NCBI GenBank assembly: GCA_002205965.3
Contig: NADL03000758.1
Location: 62,001-126,000 of the forward strand
Direction: 5' to 3'
DNA from: Kappaphycus alvarezii
Taxonomy: Eukaryota > Rhodophyta > Florideophyceae > Gigartinales > Solieriaceae
DNA length: 64,000 bases
Position 1 is the first letter of the stretch. Each line of letters begins with the position of its first letter. The notes beneath the pieces were generated by a model. That model made no database searches. It saw nothing but the letters and a program-made list of their open reading frames with translations, and had not been told where the DNA came from. Below, in pieces: positions 53,755 through 64,000 of this stretch. The position numbers were made by a program, and so were the translations under genes.

Positions 53755-55240
53755 ATGGAATCCATCAACATCCCGAAGATTACTAAGTTGGGCAAATCCA
53801 ATTACGCACTTTGGCTCGTTTCGATCAAGTACTCCGCGGCATCGTTCGACGCACGTGCCGAAGCCAACTCCGACCACGAGCTCCCCTTTGATCCCGCCCA
53901 AGGCAAACATCACGAAGACAAACGAGACTTCCTCCTGAGGGGCCTCATCGACTCTATCCCCCCTATGTGGCCAACCTCGTCATCAAACCGGACGTTGACT
54001 TCACCCCATACCTGGTCGTCAGAGCCGTTCAGCAAAACCTCGACTAAACCAAGGCCAACGATCACTGCTACCTCAAGTACGTCTCCGAGACGACCAATAT
54101 GCAGGAAGGTAAAGATATCATGGCATACCTCCAATAGCATGAAGCAATCCGCGCACGCACGATCGCCACGAAATACCCAGCCATCATCAACCCAAGCACC
54201 ACAGTCGATTACATGATAGAAGGCCTCAGGGTAACGCCGAAACCGTTACTATAGGCATGCACATACTCGCCAACAAACCCACTGACCCAAAGACTTCGAT
54301 CACAAAAACAACGAACTTGTCCACTTCTCCACCAACCCTGGTTCTTCATCCTCCGATCATCCGCTCGCAGCAGACACCACCGCCGTGACCCTATTCGAGC
54401 TCCTGAGACAAATCCGCTCCCTACGCCCCGCCCCCGCCCGACGCGCGGTTCATTTCAACCATATCAGAATCACAAAGCGATGTGCATCGCCAAACCACGG
54501 CACACTGACGACTAGACCCTAGCAGCAAGCTCACTACCGACTCCACCACTGGCACCTCGTCCTCAGACATGTCCCGCCCACCGCCATACAAACCGTGGCC
54601 CGCACCCACACAATCCCCCTCCTACAGAGATCCCTTTCCCATCCTCCCCTCCCACTCACCTGCATACCCTGCAGGCATGCCAAGTTAACCAAAATCGCCC
54701 CACAAGCCAAACCTCAAGCATTACTGCATTGGTCCATACGTCAGCACAGATACATGCGGACCAATAAGACCTGATTCCAAACACGGCAACCTCCACTTCC
54801 TCACATTTGTGGAGGCTGAAAGCAGCTACCTCTACATCAATTTTCCCGAAACCACCTAGGACTCTTTACACCGCAGCACTTCACTGTACTCAAAACAATA
54901 TACGCTCCTCCACCCCACACCATCCGAGTCTACAATGGCTGCTTATTCCTCAGCAACAACCTCCGCGACCTCTACAGTCGCAATAGTACCCAATTCAAAA
55001 ATTGGACAAAATACCAACCGCAAGAAACTCCCGAGCAGAGCGGATTAGCCTAACTTTGATGAATGTCACCCGCGGCACTAAAAGCAGCGAGCCTCACCGA
55101 CGACTTTTGGCAAGACGCCCTCCAAGACGCCGTCTACAAGCACTCCGCCACCGGCAAGTCTCCCCATGAACTATGCTTCCAGACTCCACTAAGTCACACC
55201 CGGCTATTTTTATTCAGGCCCTTTGAGCTGATGTGCGATA
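53755..55240 (+). pseudogene. Copia-type gag and integrase relic
   Basis: It begins with ATG 53755 and SINIPKITKLGKSNYALWLV, then SIKYSAASFDARAEANSDHE, a classic copia gag start (LxGxNYxxWxxxM type). It continues with decayed gag to about 54240. At 54700-54850 the integrase core reads HYCIGPYVSTDTCGPIRPDS and HGNLHFLTFVEAESSYLYIN. Near 55000-55190 come PQETPEQSGLA and LKAASLTDDFWQDALQDAVY with KHSATGKSPHELCFQT, the end of a copia integrase. No reverse transcriptase follows. This is a different copia family from the one at 7-10 kb. The sequence is strongly C-rich on the plus strand. Confidence 0.7.
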
Positions 55241-55499
55241 AGGTCAGGCCATGCGCGACCTCCAAAACGGCCCGTTCGCTGACGTCAACGACCCGGCTAC
55301 GACCCAGCGGCTACGGGACCTGCGCCCGCCCCTGCCGCGCCATGCTCGCCGCTCCCGGAAGGCCGCCTCTCGCCGCTCCCGCTCCTCACCGATGCCGCTG
55401 TGAAACATGCGGTCCGGGGCGTCTCGCGGGACATCACCGCCGGACCCGAACGAACGCCGTCCCGCAATTTCCCCTTCCTAGTCAAGACTCGCGTCAGTT

Positions 55500-55952
55500 C
55501 TGAAGCCGACGTGGCCGGCCTACGCAGCTCTTTTTCCAGTTCCCACTTTGGAAACTCCTTGACGCTGTGTTACTCTCGTGGCAGCGGTGACTCTCCTTCC
55601 GCTCTAGCTGACTCCCGACAAGGCTCGCCCGATTGTCACCGAATCTGTTCATTGCAGTGTAGTGACGAAGGCACTGCTTTCTGCCACCGTAACCGATTCA
55701 CAATCAGTTCTTTCGCCGCATCAGACTGCCAATGGTGTCAGAGCCGGGTTAGACTCAATTTGCAACAACACTTCCACGACAATTCGTCGCTTTCCCGCTG
55801 CCTTGAATGACGCCACGGCCCTCATGGACGCCAACAACGCCTTTAATCGTGTTGATCGGCAGTCTATGCTTGATCACCTCCCAGTGGTCAGAGACAAACT
55901 TTATGGTATTAATATAACGGGCGTCCGCCACAGAATCCCACTATATTGCTAG
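55500..55952 (+). pseudogene. Non-LTR retroelement reverse transcriptase fragment
   Basis: In one frame PDKARPIVTESVHCSVVTKA continues as LLSATVTDSQSVLSPHQTAN and GVRAGLDSICNNTS. It then has ALMDANNAFNRVDRQSMLDH, which matches the reverse transcriptase block around the first catalytic aspartate (LDxxNAFNxVxRxxML). The YxDD block is absent, so this is a short fragment. The family appears to be the same class as the tails at 2976-3386 and 55953-56291. Confidence 0.6.
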
Positions 55953-56291
55953 CTAGGCGCTAACCCGTTGGTCCACGCAGTCCACTTGCAGCGACGTGCG
56001 CGAAAAAATAGAGTGTGCACGCGACGTCCAGATTGGGCTACTAATGTGACTGTAAATCTGTGTACGGATAACTCCTATTGACATCTTGATTTTCTCCGCG
56101 ATGCGGGGCAATAGACCCTCTACGAAGAGGACGATTTCAGGGGAACGGTAACCCAAGGAATCAAAGGCCAGTATTCGGAAGTCTAAATTAAGTGCCTGTG
56201 TAGTATCGGAGGGCAGGGGTAGTCGACGCGACAGTTTTCGCTCCAGATCAGTCACTTTGTTGCGGTGGCCAATTGCAGCAGCACCATTCAT
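55953..56291 (-). pseudogene. Non-LTR retroelement C-terminal tail, inverted relative to its neighbour
   Basis: ALNLDFRILAFDSLGYRSPE followed by IVLFVEGLLPRIAEKIKMSI and a helical end resembles the tail domain seen at 2976-3386 (there VPIPLSTLGGWHPDA). It sits back-to-back with the plus-strand reverse transcriptase fragment ending at 55952, so the two come from different copies or an inversion. Confidence 0.4.
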
Positions 56292-59200
56292 TTTCCTTGA
56301 GTCTCATGTTAATTTTTTCTCACCACAGCTTTCTACAGTCAGCTTGGCCTTGCAAGCCTTTATAAATCATGAAATGCGGAGAAGTAAACTAATCATTGAC
56401 GTTTTTGTAGTCTATTTCAGAACAAATATCTGTGACATTTCAAGGTTATGAGTTCAGTTCTCTGCTGTGTTCTAAAAGGTGGTTAAATTTCGTCCATTGG
56501 TGAATTTTCAGCTCGTCAATTGACGAGATTTCGGCAGACAGTGAACATTCATGTTACAATGAACTGTACAGCTGCACCCGAAGGCTGCCAACACCATGGA
56601 GCGCAACAAGCCCACAAAACGTATTCAAAGGGGTGGCTTTGGTGAGGGCTCTCAGATTCAAACACAAATGCGGGAAGAAAATCCTGATATGTATGCTCAA
56701 TTATCAGAGATGTTCAAAAATGCAAGGCATCTGCGGTCTACCGCGAAGATCTGTCCGACTCTTGTGATAACAGCGACAGGGATATATGGCCACGTGAACT
56801 AAATGGAAGGCCCCTCTACTTACAGAAACAAGGTCACAAAAAGGACCTAAATTTGAACCAAACCTCGAAACAAATTGAACCTAGAACGAGACAAATGGAG
56901 AGTAATATACAATAAATTTCCGTAAAAATCCAACACCAGCTACAATTGCAGTAGAAGTAAGAAATCAAGGTCAAGATACTCCACGCGGCTAAACAAATGA
57001 AACGCAAGCTTTGGTACGTGAAATTCCTTTCGTGCCCAGCAATTTAAATGAATTTGTGACTTTGTGGCGATACGGTTCACAACAGTGAGGATTTAGACCA
57101 TTGTATTAGGATGACAGGGTAAAAACAGGAGATTGAATGTGAAAAAACTACAAGCACTCATTTTGAAAAAACAGTGTCTCGAAATACGCACACTTGCGAT
57201 TTAAACGAATGAAAGCATCATTCGCAAAAAGAAATGATGATCTAGCGAACATATTCTGCCTTGGATCTGATGCAAAGTGGATAGTTGCTTTGAATAAATT
57301 TCTGAAAGATTTCTGGATAAATGAAACAAACCAAACGTCCCTCTTTACCGTTTAGAAAATGAGTCGAGAAGAAAACAGAAAGAATTAAAGAATTACGGTA
57401 ATCAAAATTTTGAAAATTTAAGTACATAAACATGTTTCTACTGCCATAAAGATAGCCCCTGCAAACACCAATATTGGGTTGCTTTGGGTTGCTTTGTCTC
57501 TAAAAAAGTTTGTTGAAACACATCATTGTGTAGTACGTTCAAAGAGGACAACATTGTAAGTGAATACTTTTTTTCGCCATAGAACACTCTTTCATACTAC
57601 CACGGTATTGCTTCTTTAACGTAAATAAAATGAATGCGTCATTTCAGCCTTTCACAGGCCCTGTAGGTGCACTGGATAAGCGCTGACTGTCAAAGGGTAT
57701 CGAATTGTCCCGCATTCCATAGTTTTATCCGTTTCCTGAATATTTACGCATTGGTGTGAGCCCTTGCGTCGACATCTTCGTTCAGGAGTTGCAAACCCGA
57801 TGTGCTACAAAGTATCAAAGAAGGAAAAGAATTACTTTGCTTAGTTTATCCGAAGTGCTGTAATTTCCAGAATCACTCGTATGTCCAGCTTTTTGTAGAG
57901 CTTTTGAGAGAAGTTCACTGAGGGCCGGACGAAACCGTCTCGTGATATGAAAAGTCGCCGGTATGTGGTTTGTGATAACCTGATCAGCTCGGGGCGATGA
58001 TTGCATGTGATTACCTGTGGGGTTTTGGATTTCTGCGGCAGGCTCCTGAGGGGCAAGATTTCCCGGTGCGGGTGGAGACATAGGCATTCTGTTCGTCCCA
58101 GCTGATTATGAAGAATGCAGCCGTTTTAATAGTGAACGAGCCTTTTTGAGACAGAATTAAAGGAATAGAGGGGGAATAAGGGATGTAAAGGAAGAGAAAA
58201 GCAAGAGGCGTGGGTAGAGCTCCGCTTGGGTTCCCCGAAGGCTGTATCTCTTGGTCACCCTCCTCCAGCCATCCGGATCTTCACCCAACGGGCTATTTTA
58301 TTAGAGTATAGTTGCTAAAGAGCTCAACAGCTACACATTAAGGGGGTTCGCTCAATGAGATCCTAATGGCTTCTCTGGCCAAAAAGGAACAACCAAATAC
58401 TCGGAGGTTGCTTCTGGGAAATGTGATATCACTGTTCGAATATCCCTGAGCACATTTGAATTATGCAGCTACATAGCGTTCGAAACGTTAAAGTGCTCAA
58501 GCGCGCACAGGGCATCACATTAATATAGGTGCCACAGGGCTAGAAAAAATTTTGAGTGTAATCCAGTCTGCGGAAGACCCATTTGATGCTGGCGGAGCTG
58601 GGTCGTCCGAAACTGGGACCGGAGAAGGTGTTACGGTTGGCACCAGGCTGCGTATCTTAGTGTTGTCCAACGGCGGTTACTGCGTTGGCGCCGTATTGAC
58701 AGTGCATTTTGGGCATCTAGAGTATGAAAACTCGAAAAGGCCATTTTCCCTTAAGCCAGAAACCTTATAGCCAATGTACAGGTTGTGGCAAGCGCAATAT
58801 CAACAGCCCACTTGTGCGATGTACCTCTTCAGCTTACTGTGCTGATGTGGTTGTGGTTTTCGTAGCTTATATCCGGCGTGTTTGTTGTCACGAAGGTGTG
58901 TCACAAGATTGGCGACTGTTCGTATTCTTGTCTTTTGGTTTGGGCAAAGTAGAAAATATGTCGTGAGACCCAGTCTCGTCTCAAAGCGTTCTTCGCGGCG
59001 GCGATCGGCAAGGTATATCAGAGCGCTTAATATATAAAATTGAGGTCGCATTATTGGTAGAGAAGCACCTGGGCTGGCGCCTCAGCGATGCAGCGGACGG
59101 TAGTCAACGTTGCGGTACTTCTCCAGAATAATAAAGATTTTCTGGTAGTCGTGCGAGCTTAGAAGAAGCGATTACAGTAGTAAAGTAAAGCCACAGCGCC

Positions 59201-60960
59201 CAACACAGCTCACGCCGTCTAACTCTGTGGGCGTTTGCGCAAGCCTATGTACAGTACAGTACAGTAAATTACAATTTTGTTTTTTTCGCTGAATGAGTCA
59301 GTAGGCGTACCCTGCGTGGTAAACGAGACAATATGTGTGACTGTGGTAGTCAGTGATTCTGTTTTACTTCTCTTATTCTTCCTCTCTCCCTCTTTTGTTT
59401 CTCCGTCGCAGGTCTGGCGTCGCTTATATCCTACCAAAAACAGAATACGCTACACCAAGCCAAGCGATTCACAAACTTTCGGAATTACATCTTCCTGTTA
59501 ATAGGACGCGAGTACAATACTCCACAATGCGTTTCATTGTAATGAGTTTGTTCCCAACACTTCATATGACATACTTGCCCACGCTGAGCCTCCGCGCTCC
59601 CGCAACCGTTCACATTCTGTGATTCCATGGTGCCACGCTCCCTGATATCACCGACACAATGCTGCTTTACGAGATAACTTTCGCAATTGCTACTGTTAGA
59701 CCACATTTTACTTTAGTATGTAGCTTTCAATAGTTCTGTATAAACCATGATTTGGAGCGGCCTTCTGAGCCCATCCAGCCTCAACCAAAGTTTCAACCAC
59801 AGTTCAACCTAGATATGCTCATGTGATCTTAACACCCTCACCTCCCCACCCTCATCCTTCTGTTGCCAACCATCCCCTCCCGCCTTTTTACTCAACATTG
59901 TCGCCCTCCTGTTCCTGACCATCTTCACTGTCGATCCCGCTTGCCACAATACCGCAAATTTCAAATTGCCGACCACCGCCCCCTCCTCCTCGCTGGCTAA
60001 CCCACCTTCATCCTCCTTTCGCTCATCAACGCCGCCCTCCTCCTCGAGAGCTGCCTATTTTCACCCCTACCGCACACCATACCCGTCCTTCTAATCGCTG
60101 GCTGCCCACGGTTATCCTATTCTCGCCAAAAATCCCTTTCATCGTTCCCGCTCTCCGAAACAACGCCGCTCTCATGTCGCCCACGACTTCCGACATTGCT
60201 CCCGCTCGCCGCTAAACCAGAGGTCGACGGGATTGCATCGTTTTTGCTGATCCGACTTCGTCGCTGCCCCCTCTGTTATTACCGCTCGCACGGCTGCTGC
60301 TGTTCCGGGTATGCCTTGTGCAACGGGTGGCACATTCCTAAACACCCTGTCTTGTGTCATCCCTCCACCGCATCCTTGTCTGCTCTGCGTACGTCTTCGA
60401 GACGAATCTGATTGCAGACTCCATGGCACTTGGGAATTAAGTCTTCTCGTTTTCCCTGCGCTGGGGATGTATCAGATGATAGAGTGGATAGAGAGGGACG
60501 TGCATGTAGATATCTTATAACAATCGATGGCAGAACTTCTGTACTTCCTTCAGCACTGGGGCAACCTTCTCCATTGTCTCAACCAATTCAACTAAAACTC
60601 TCCATCCTCCGACTCCTCGCTGTCCTCTCGGGTTTTCACCGCAAGAGTCCCGATCTTCGTGCCATACAACTACATTATTCTCACAGCGAGTGTATCAACC
60701 TGCCTCCATACTTTCCGCAAAAACGCCGCATGCACATGCAGGTGACAATAAACCATGCCGCTCTCCCAATACGCAGCATACGTTGTGTTCAATAATATTG
60801 CCTTGTTAATTTATTTTATCCTATCATGAAGTACAGAGATGCACTCGCCCCCTGCATTTGTACGAGAAGCTCACTGGACTCCTGCAGTTGCATCGTTGCT
60901 GACTCATTTCACAGCAAGGACTGCAAGCGCCGTGACACACCGCGAAGAGCACACCACAAT
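56292..60960. other. Gene-poor stretch
   Basis: I recognise no domain. Open frames of 60-90 codons (for example plus 56596-56802, minus 57815-58087, plus 58552-58770) have no known motif. On the minus strand near 58860-58960, CPNQKTRIRTVANLVTHLRD then NKHAGYK faintly recalls a zinc-finger histidine pair. A triple GTACAGTA run lies at 59249-59266. From about 59820 to 60400 the plus strand is strikingly C-rich. Confidence 0.4.
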
Positions 60961-61668
60961 CTAGAGGTACGTAGCGTCTACTAATTGAGCCTTGTCCCTC
61001 ACACTCTTCCAATCTTTAGATCCCTGTACCAACCCGCTTTCCTCGTAAACATGGTCCATGAATAGTTGCAGCGCGCGAGCCATACTGTGTAAACGGTTGG
61101 CAAGGGCGGTACACCGGGAATCCATCACACTAAAAATCTTCTTCTGCTGCTCGTGCCTGGGTTCAATTACCTCCTTCCTTTTCTTACAATTTATCTTGAG
61201 GTCCTCCACTGCCGAATGCACAATTCTCTGTACAGACTGGATCATGGTGCCCTCAATTCGGATTTTAAAAAGGATTGACAGCATAACATGGAACTCGGCG
61301 AGGCGTAAGTGGTGGTAATTACAAACGATTTCCTACTTTATTCTGACCAACTTCTGCTCCGAAGAAGAGCCTTCTGCATTTTGAAACCGACACAACAATG
61401 CGCCGACGAAACTGTTCTTGAATTTTTTTCCCAAAGCGCTCCCTATGTCTATCCAGAACGTAAAACATGAAATGCGAAAATGGAACGATATTTAGCAACA
61501 AAATACGCACCTGCGTGTTCGGTGGAGCTATAAAAACCGGTTCAGGAAACGAAATCACCAATTTGACGGCTTCTTCATCGATATTCGGACCTTTAGTGAA
61601 GTCCAGAACCTGCTCGGCAACGGACTCTGAACGGCCGGTGCGTGCGTTTGACACTGTGGATGATTTCT
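60961..61668 (-). CDS. Hypothetical coiled-coil protein with at least one intron
   Basis: Two minus-strand coding blocks join across a likely spliceosomal intron. The upstream block (61668-61511) reads SSTVSNARTGRSESVAEQVL and later EEAVKLVISFPEPVFIAPPN, ending CAG next to GTGCGT at 61510. An acceptor TAG at 61335-61333 opens EIVCNYHHLRLAEFHVMLSI in the same frame, and the last exon continues as LFKIRIEGTMIQSVQRIVHS, a lysine/glutamate-rich helix (EVIEPRHEQQKKIFSVMDSR) to a stop at 60961. The intron would be 178 nt. Another acceptor (CTCAG at 61673-61669) suggests an earlier exon I could not place. I do not recognise the family; helical, charged character suggests a coiled-coil subunit of a complex. 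Codon pattern and splice sites favour a real host gene. Confidence 0.5.
61511..61668 (-). other. Internal exon of the hypothetical coiled-coil gene
   Basis: Bounded by CTCAG (acceptor, 61673-61669) and CAG/GTGCGT (donor at 61510). No in-frame ATG lies inside or directly upstream, so the first exon is elsewhere. Confidence 0.4.
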
Positions 61669-61859
61669 CTGAGGCGGAAAAAAAAGCATTTCGTGACGCT
61701 TAACGATAATGCGTCGAGTGGTAGACAAAGATAGGATAAGGGGAGGACAAGAAAAGCTGGTGATTGCAAGCGAAGTGGGATGGGTGCAGTGTGGGATCGG
61801 GGAGTTGAAGCAGAGGGCAGTGTTCAAACGCAAATCAAAGCGCAATGACAAGCTGTTGA

Positions 61860-62150
61860 CGCAAACATATTTTTTATCGTAATTTAATCACTTTTTATAA
61901 CAAGGTGTGTCGTCCAGGCAACATCGAGCTGTTTCCAATAAACGAAATTTTCAAAAGCCTCAGAAAGTTTGGGGGCGGCCTGAAATTTTCAAACCGTAAC
62001 ACTGGACTACCCCCCCCAATGACCGCGTCTAGGGGGTTTCATGGTCGATTTAGCTCGCGAAAACGGTACATTCAACTTGATTAATGCGATACGAGAAGAC
62101 GTAATTTTCAAGTCCTAAAAGTGGGGGTTAATCGATACCATAATACACTA
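61860..62150. other. Short gene-free interval
   Basis: AT-rich with a C run (about 62011-62018). No gene seen. Confidence 0.4.
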
Positions 62151-62154
62151 AGAA

Positions 62155-63060
62155 GATTATCAGACAAACATGTAGGTACGGCCACAACCAGTAGTCAGCC
62201 ATTCCACCCTGCTTGCAAATGACCTCAATGCACCAACTATGCACTGATTTGAGAAGTGTTTGGACTCTGTTCTCGTCAATTTTGTCCCAACAATCCTAAA
62301 TACAATACTCTAACTTAGAGGTTGTTTTAAACTGCCTTAAATTAGCAAAATAGGTCCTAGCTAGTGTTCCAAATAAATTCTCGAGTACATTTAGATCAAA
62401 TGACTTTACCGACCACTCTTATTCGCGAATTCCTCTCTTCTGGAACCAATTTTCTGCAAACTTTGAAGAATGGGCAGGACAATTGTTTTGCATGAAAATC
62501 CAATTAGCCTACAGTTTCATATCTGCCTAATCCAGTAACTCCTTCTCCAGTATAAGCACGTACTCCTCCCCATTTAGTCTGGCATGAATTTGCCCTAACC
62601 TAGCCCTTTTGTGAGGGCAAAATGTTGCCCAAACCCTAGCCCAGTGTCTTCCTTGTTGGCTCTTCGATAAACTCAGTTCTTTCCTTCTTAAATTATGCTA
62701 ATAGAATTCGATAACGTCAGATCCATCGCAATTGAAACGCTTCTTGTCGCTCCGAACCACTCGGCCCCACCAATTTTCGTCGTTCTCTGAATGGCACCTT
62801 CTAGATTTGATTCGGACGTCTCGGTGTCGCTGCAGGAGCGCAGGCTGAGTTTTGATTTTTTTGCAGCGCAAGAAAACCGTCTTGTTCAGATACGCTCACG
62901 CTCTGCTTGCTGAGATAAGTAGATCGAGCTGTTTTCGCAGCGCACGGGCGGTTTTGGGTTAGTTAGAAGCCGCTTGCAGCATCCTTGCTTAGTCCCAACT
63001 CGTTGGTTTACGTCTTTCTGACCTGAAATTGTGCGCCCTATACGTAAATTGATCCTTGAG
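62155..63060 (-). pseudogene. Tc1/mariner transposase relic
   Basis: Minus-strand peptides in shifting frames match the catalytic domain: KVPFRERRKLVGPSGSERQE near 62740-62800, GEEYVLILEKELLD near 62530-62580, WIFMQNNCPAHSSKFAENWF near 62445-62505 (QQDNA..H type, with the catalytic Asp replaced by Asn), LNVLENLFGTLARTYFANLR near 62335-62395 (PIEN type), and a C-terminal RVQTLLKSVHSWCIEVICKQ GG near 62200-62260. It is a third Tc1/mariner lineage in the window, distinct from the family at 44.5 and 63.5 kb. Confidence 0.65.
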
Positions 63061-63531
63061 GATGCAGTGACTACTATTCTCGAGCGCTTCAGACTGACAA
63101 CTTGATACCGATCCTTGTTTTTTAGTTGAGTACTCTTGGGTATGCTTTTTCGTTTGTTAAGTTCAAATCAGACTATAAAATGCTTCAAAGGGAGGTGGAG
63201 CTGAGAGAATTCTGTACAAAGCGATAAAGGAAGAGTTTTGTCTACCTGTCTTACGGCATCACTAACCGCCATTTTCAGGATCAATCCATTGATTACTGCC
63301 ATATCAAGTTAAATGAAACTTCTTCTGTAGTCTTTTATGTTTTGGACACAGCTGAGTCGATTAAAATCATTATTTTTTTGATTAAATAAAAGGAACATGG
63401 GGAAACTGAACTTTGGGGGTGTATCATAACAACAGCCAGGAGTGTCTAGAGGAAGCTGCCAACCCGCTCATAATACCAATTTTTTAAAGTTTCGCAATTC
63501 AGGTAATGTATGGAAGATGTGCTCGGTTGCA

Positions 63532-64000
63532 CAGTGTCGGAAATTCAATTACGGCACCCCCCTTTTTGGTAATAAAAATAAAAGAAACCCTAAAATTGAT
63601 GCGAAATCCTACCAAACATATTCCTCTATTAAATCATATACAGAGCCAAAAATTCAAGAACATTAGCCGATTATTTAAAAATATTTGAAAAAAGCTACCA
63701 GCCTAGGGGGGAAACTTGATTACCACAGTTGGTCACTACCCGAGGAAATTGCAGTGTTCCCGCTATCTTTTGGCTTCACGAGTACTGATGACCCGAACAT
63801 GACCACTAGAAGAGCCCAGAAATACTCGCAAAATGGACCACAAGCTAGGTTTGACGGAAAGAGAGAAGGGAGGGATTATTGAGCTGAATACCCTTTCTAT
63901 CACGAAGATCGCGAGGCGGATGATTCGGTCTCGTTCGGTTGTGACATCTTTTTAAAAGGACAAAAAAATATGTAATTCGGAATAAGGGAACTGGAAACAA
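63532..64000 (+). mobile_element. Tc1/mariner transposon, left end, same family as 44495-46028 (continues past window)
   Basis: CAGTGTCGGAAATTCAATTACGG begins the same long inverted repeat seen at 44495 (GAAATTCAATTACG shared; similarity continues to about 63720). At about 63848 the transposase starts: LTEREKGGIIELNTLSITKI and ARRMIRSRSVV correspond to the helix-turn-helix of the other copy. A stop follows at about 63953, so this copy is broken too. The TA expected before the end is mutated here. Confidence 0.8.

Noticed and set aside
58552..59051. Plus 72- and 80-codon and minus 83-codon frames
   Set aside because: A faint zinc-finger-like histidine pair on the minus strand is not enough; frames overlap and lack any further support.

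Overview
This is nuclear DNA from a eukaryote. The best fit is a multicellular (florideophyte-type) red alga. Host genes are compact and mostly uninterrupted, one carries a plastid-type transit peptide (GrpE), and a small island of conserved genes is embedded in thick layers of decayed transposons. The assignment is an inference from gene content and style; no single diagnostic marker is present. All protein identifications are by eye from motifs.

Layout. 1-1670 (minus): a gamma-tubulin complex component (GCP4-like), open at the left window edge. 2.9-4.9 kb: a non-LTR retroelement tail and a pogo-type transposase relic. 5.4-12.8 kb: a Ty3/gypsy relic whose gag-protease and RT-integrase halves are separated by a copia-like pol. 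13.3-19.3 kb: a copia-like gag interrupted by a 5.1-kb hAT transposon with terminal inverted repeats and a perfect 8-bp target duplication. 19.3-29.2 kb: AT-rich, heavily decayed DNA with unrecognised coding remnants. 29.2-32.2 kb: a Tc1/mariner relic, then a complete pogo/Tigger element with TA duplications.

32.8-39.9 kb is the gene island. Six conserved genes alternate strictly in orientation: Trm7/FTSJ1 tRNA methyltransferase (+), splicing factor Prp18 (-), proteasome ATPase Rpt6 (+), NatB acetyltransferase Naa20 (-), a DUF1279/FAM210 membrane protein (+) and plastid-type GrpE (-). Rpt6, Naa20 and GrpE each need exactly one extra base to read through, and the DUF1279 leader may show the same. 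That points to base-deletion errors in the assembly, or to recent mutation. These genes are housekeeping functions (tRNA modification, splicing, proteolysis, N-terminal acetylation, organelle chaperone), not one pathway; what they share is compact packing and paired promoters.

40.4-52.8 kb is a transposon nest. It holds a piggyBac-like element with ATAT duplications and palindromic subterminal motifs, a Tc1 element touching it, and two PIF/Harbinger elements, each with a transposase and a convergent second ORF. Inverted repeats suggest the piggyBac and Tc1 elements landed inside the left end of the first Harbinger. 53.1-56.3 kb: a 448-bp MITE-like element, a copia gag-integrase relic and non-LTR retroelement pieces. 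56.3-60.9 kb: no recognised gene. 60.96-61.67 kb (minus): a probable host gene with at least one spliceosomal intron. 62.1-63.1 kb: a Tc1/mariner relic. 63.5 kb to the end: the 5' end of a second copy of the Tc1 family seen at 44.5 kb.

A short palindromic motif (TACTGTAC/GTACAGTA) recurs far more often than chance and clusters in the 5' intervals of most host genes.
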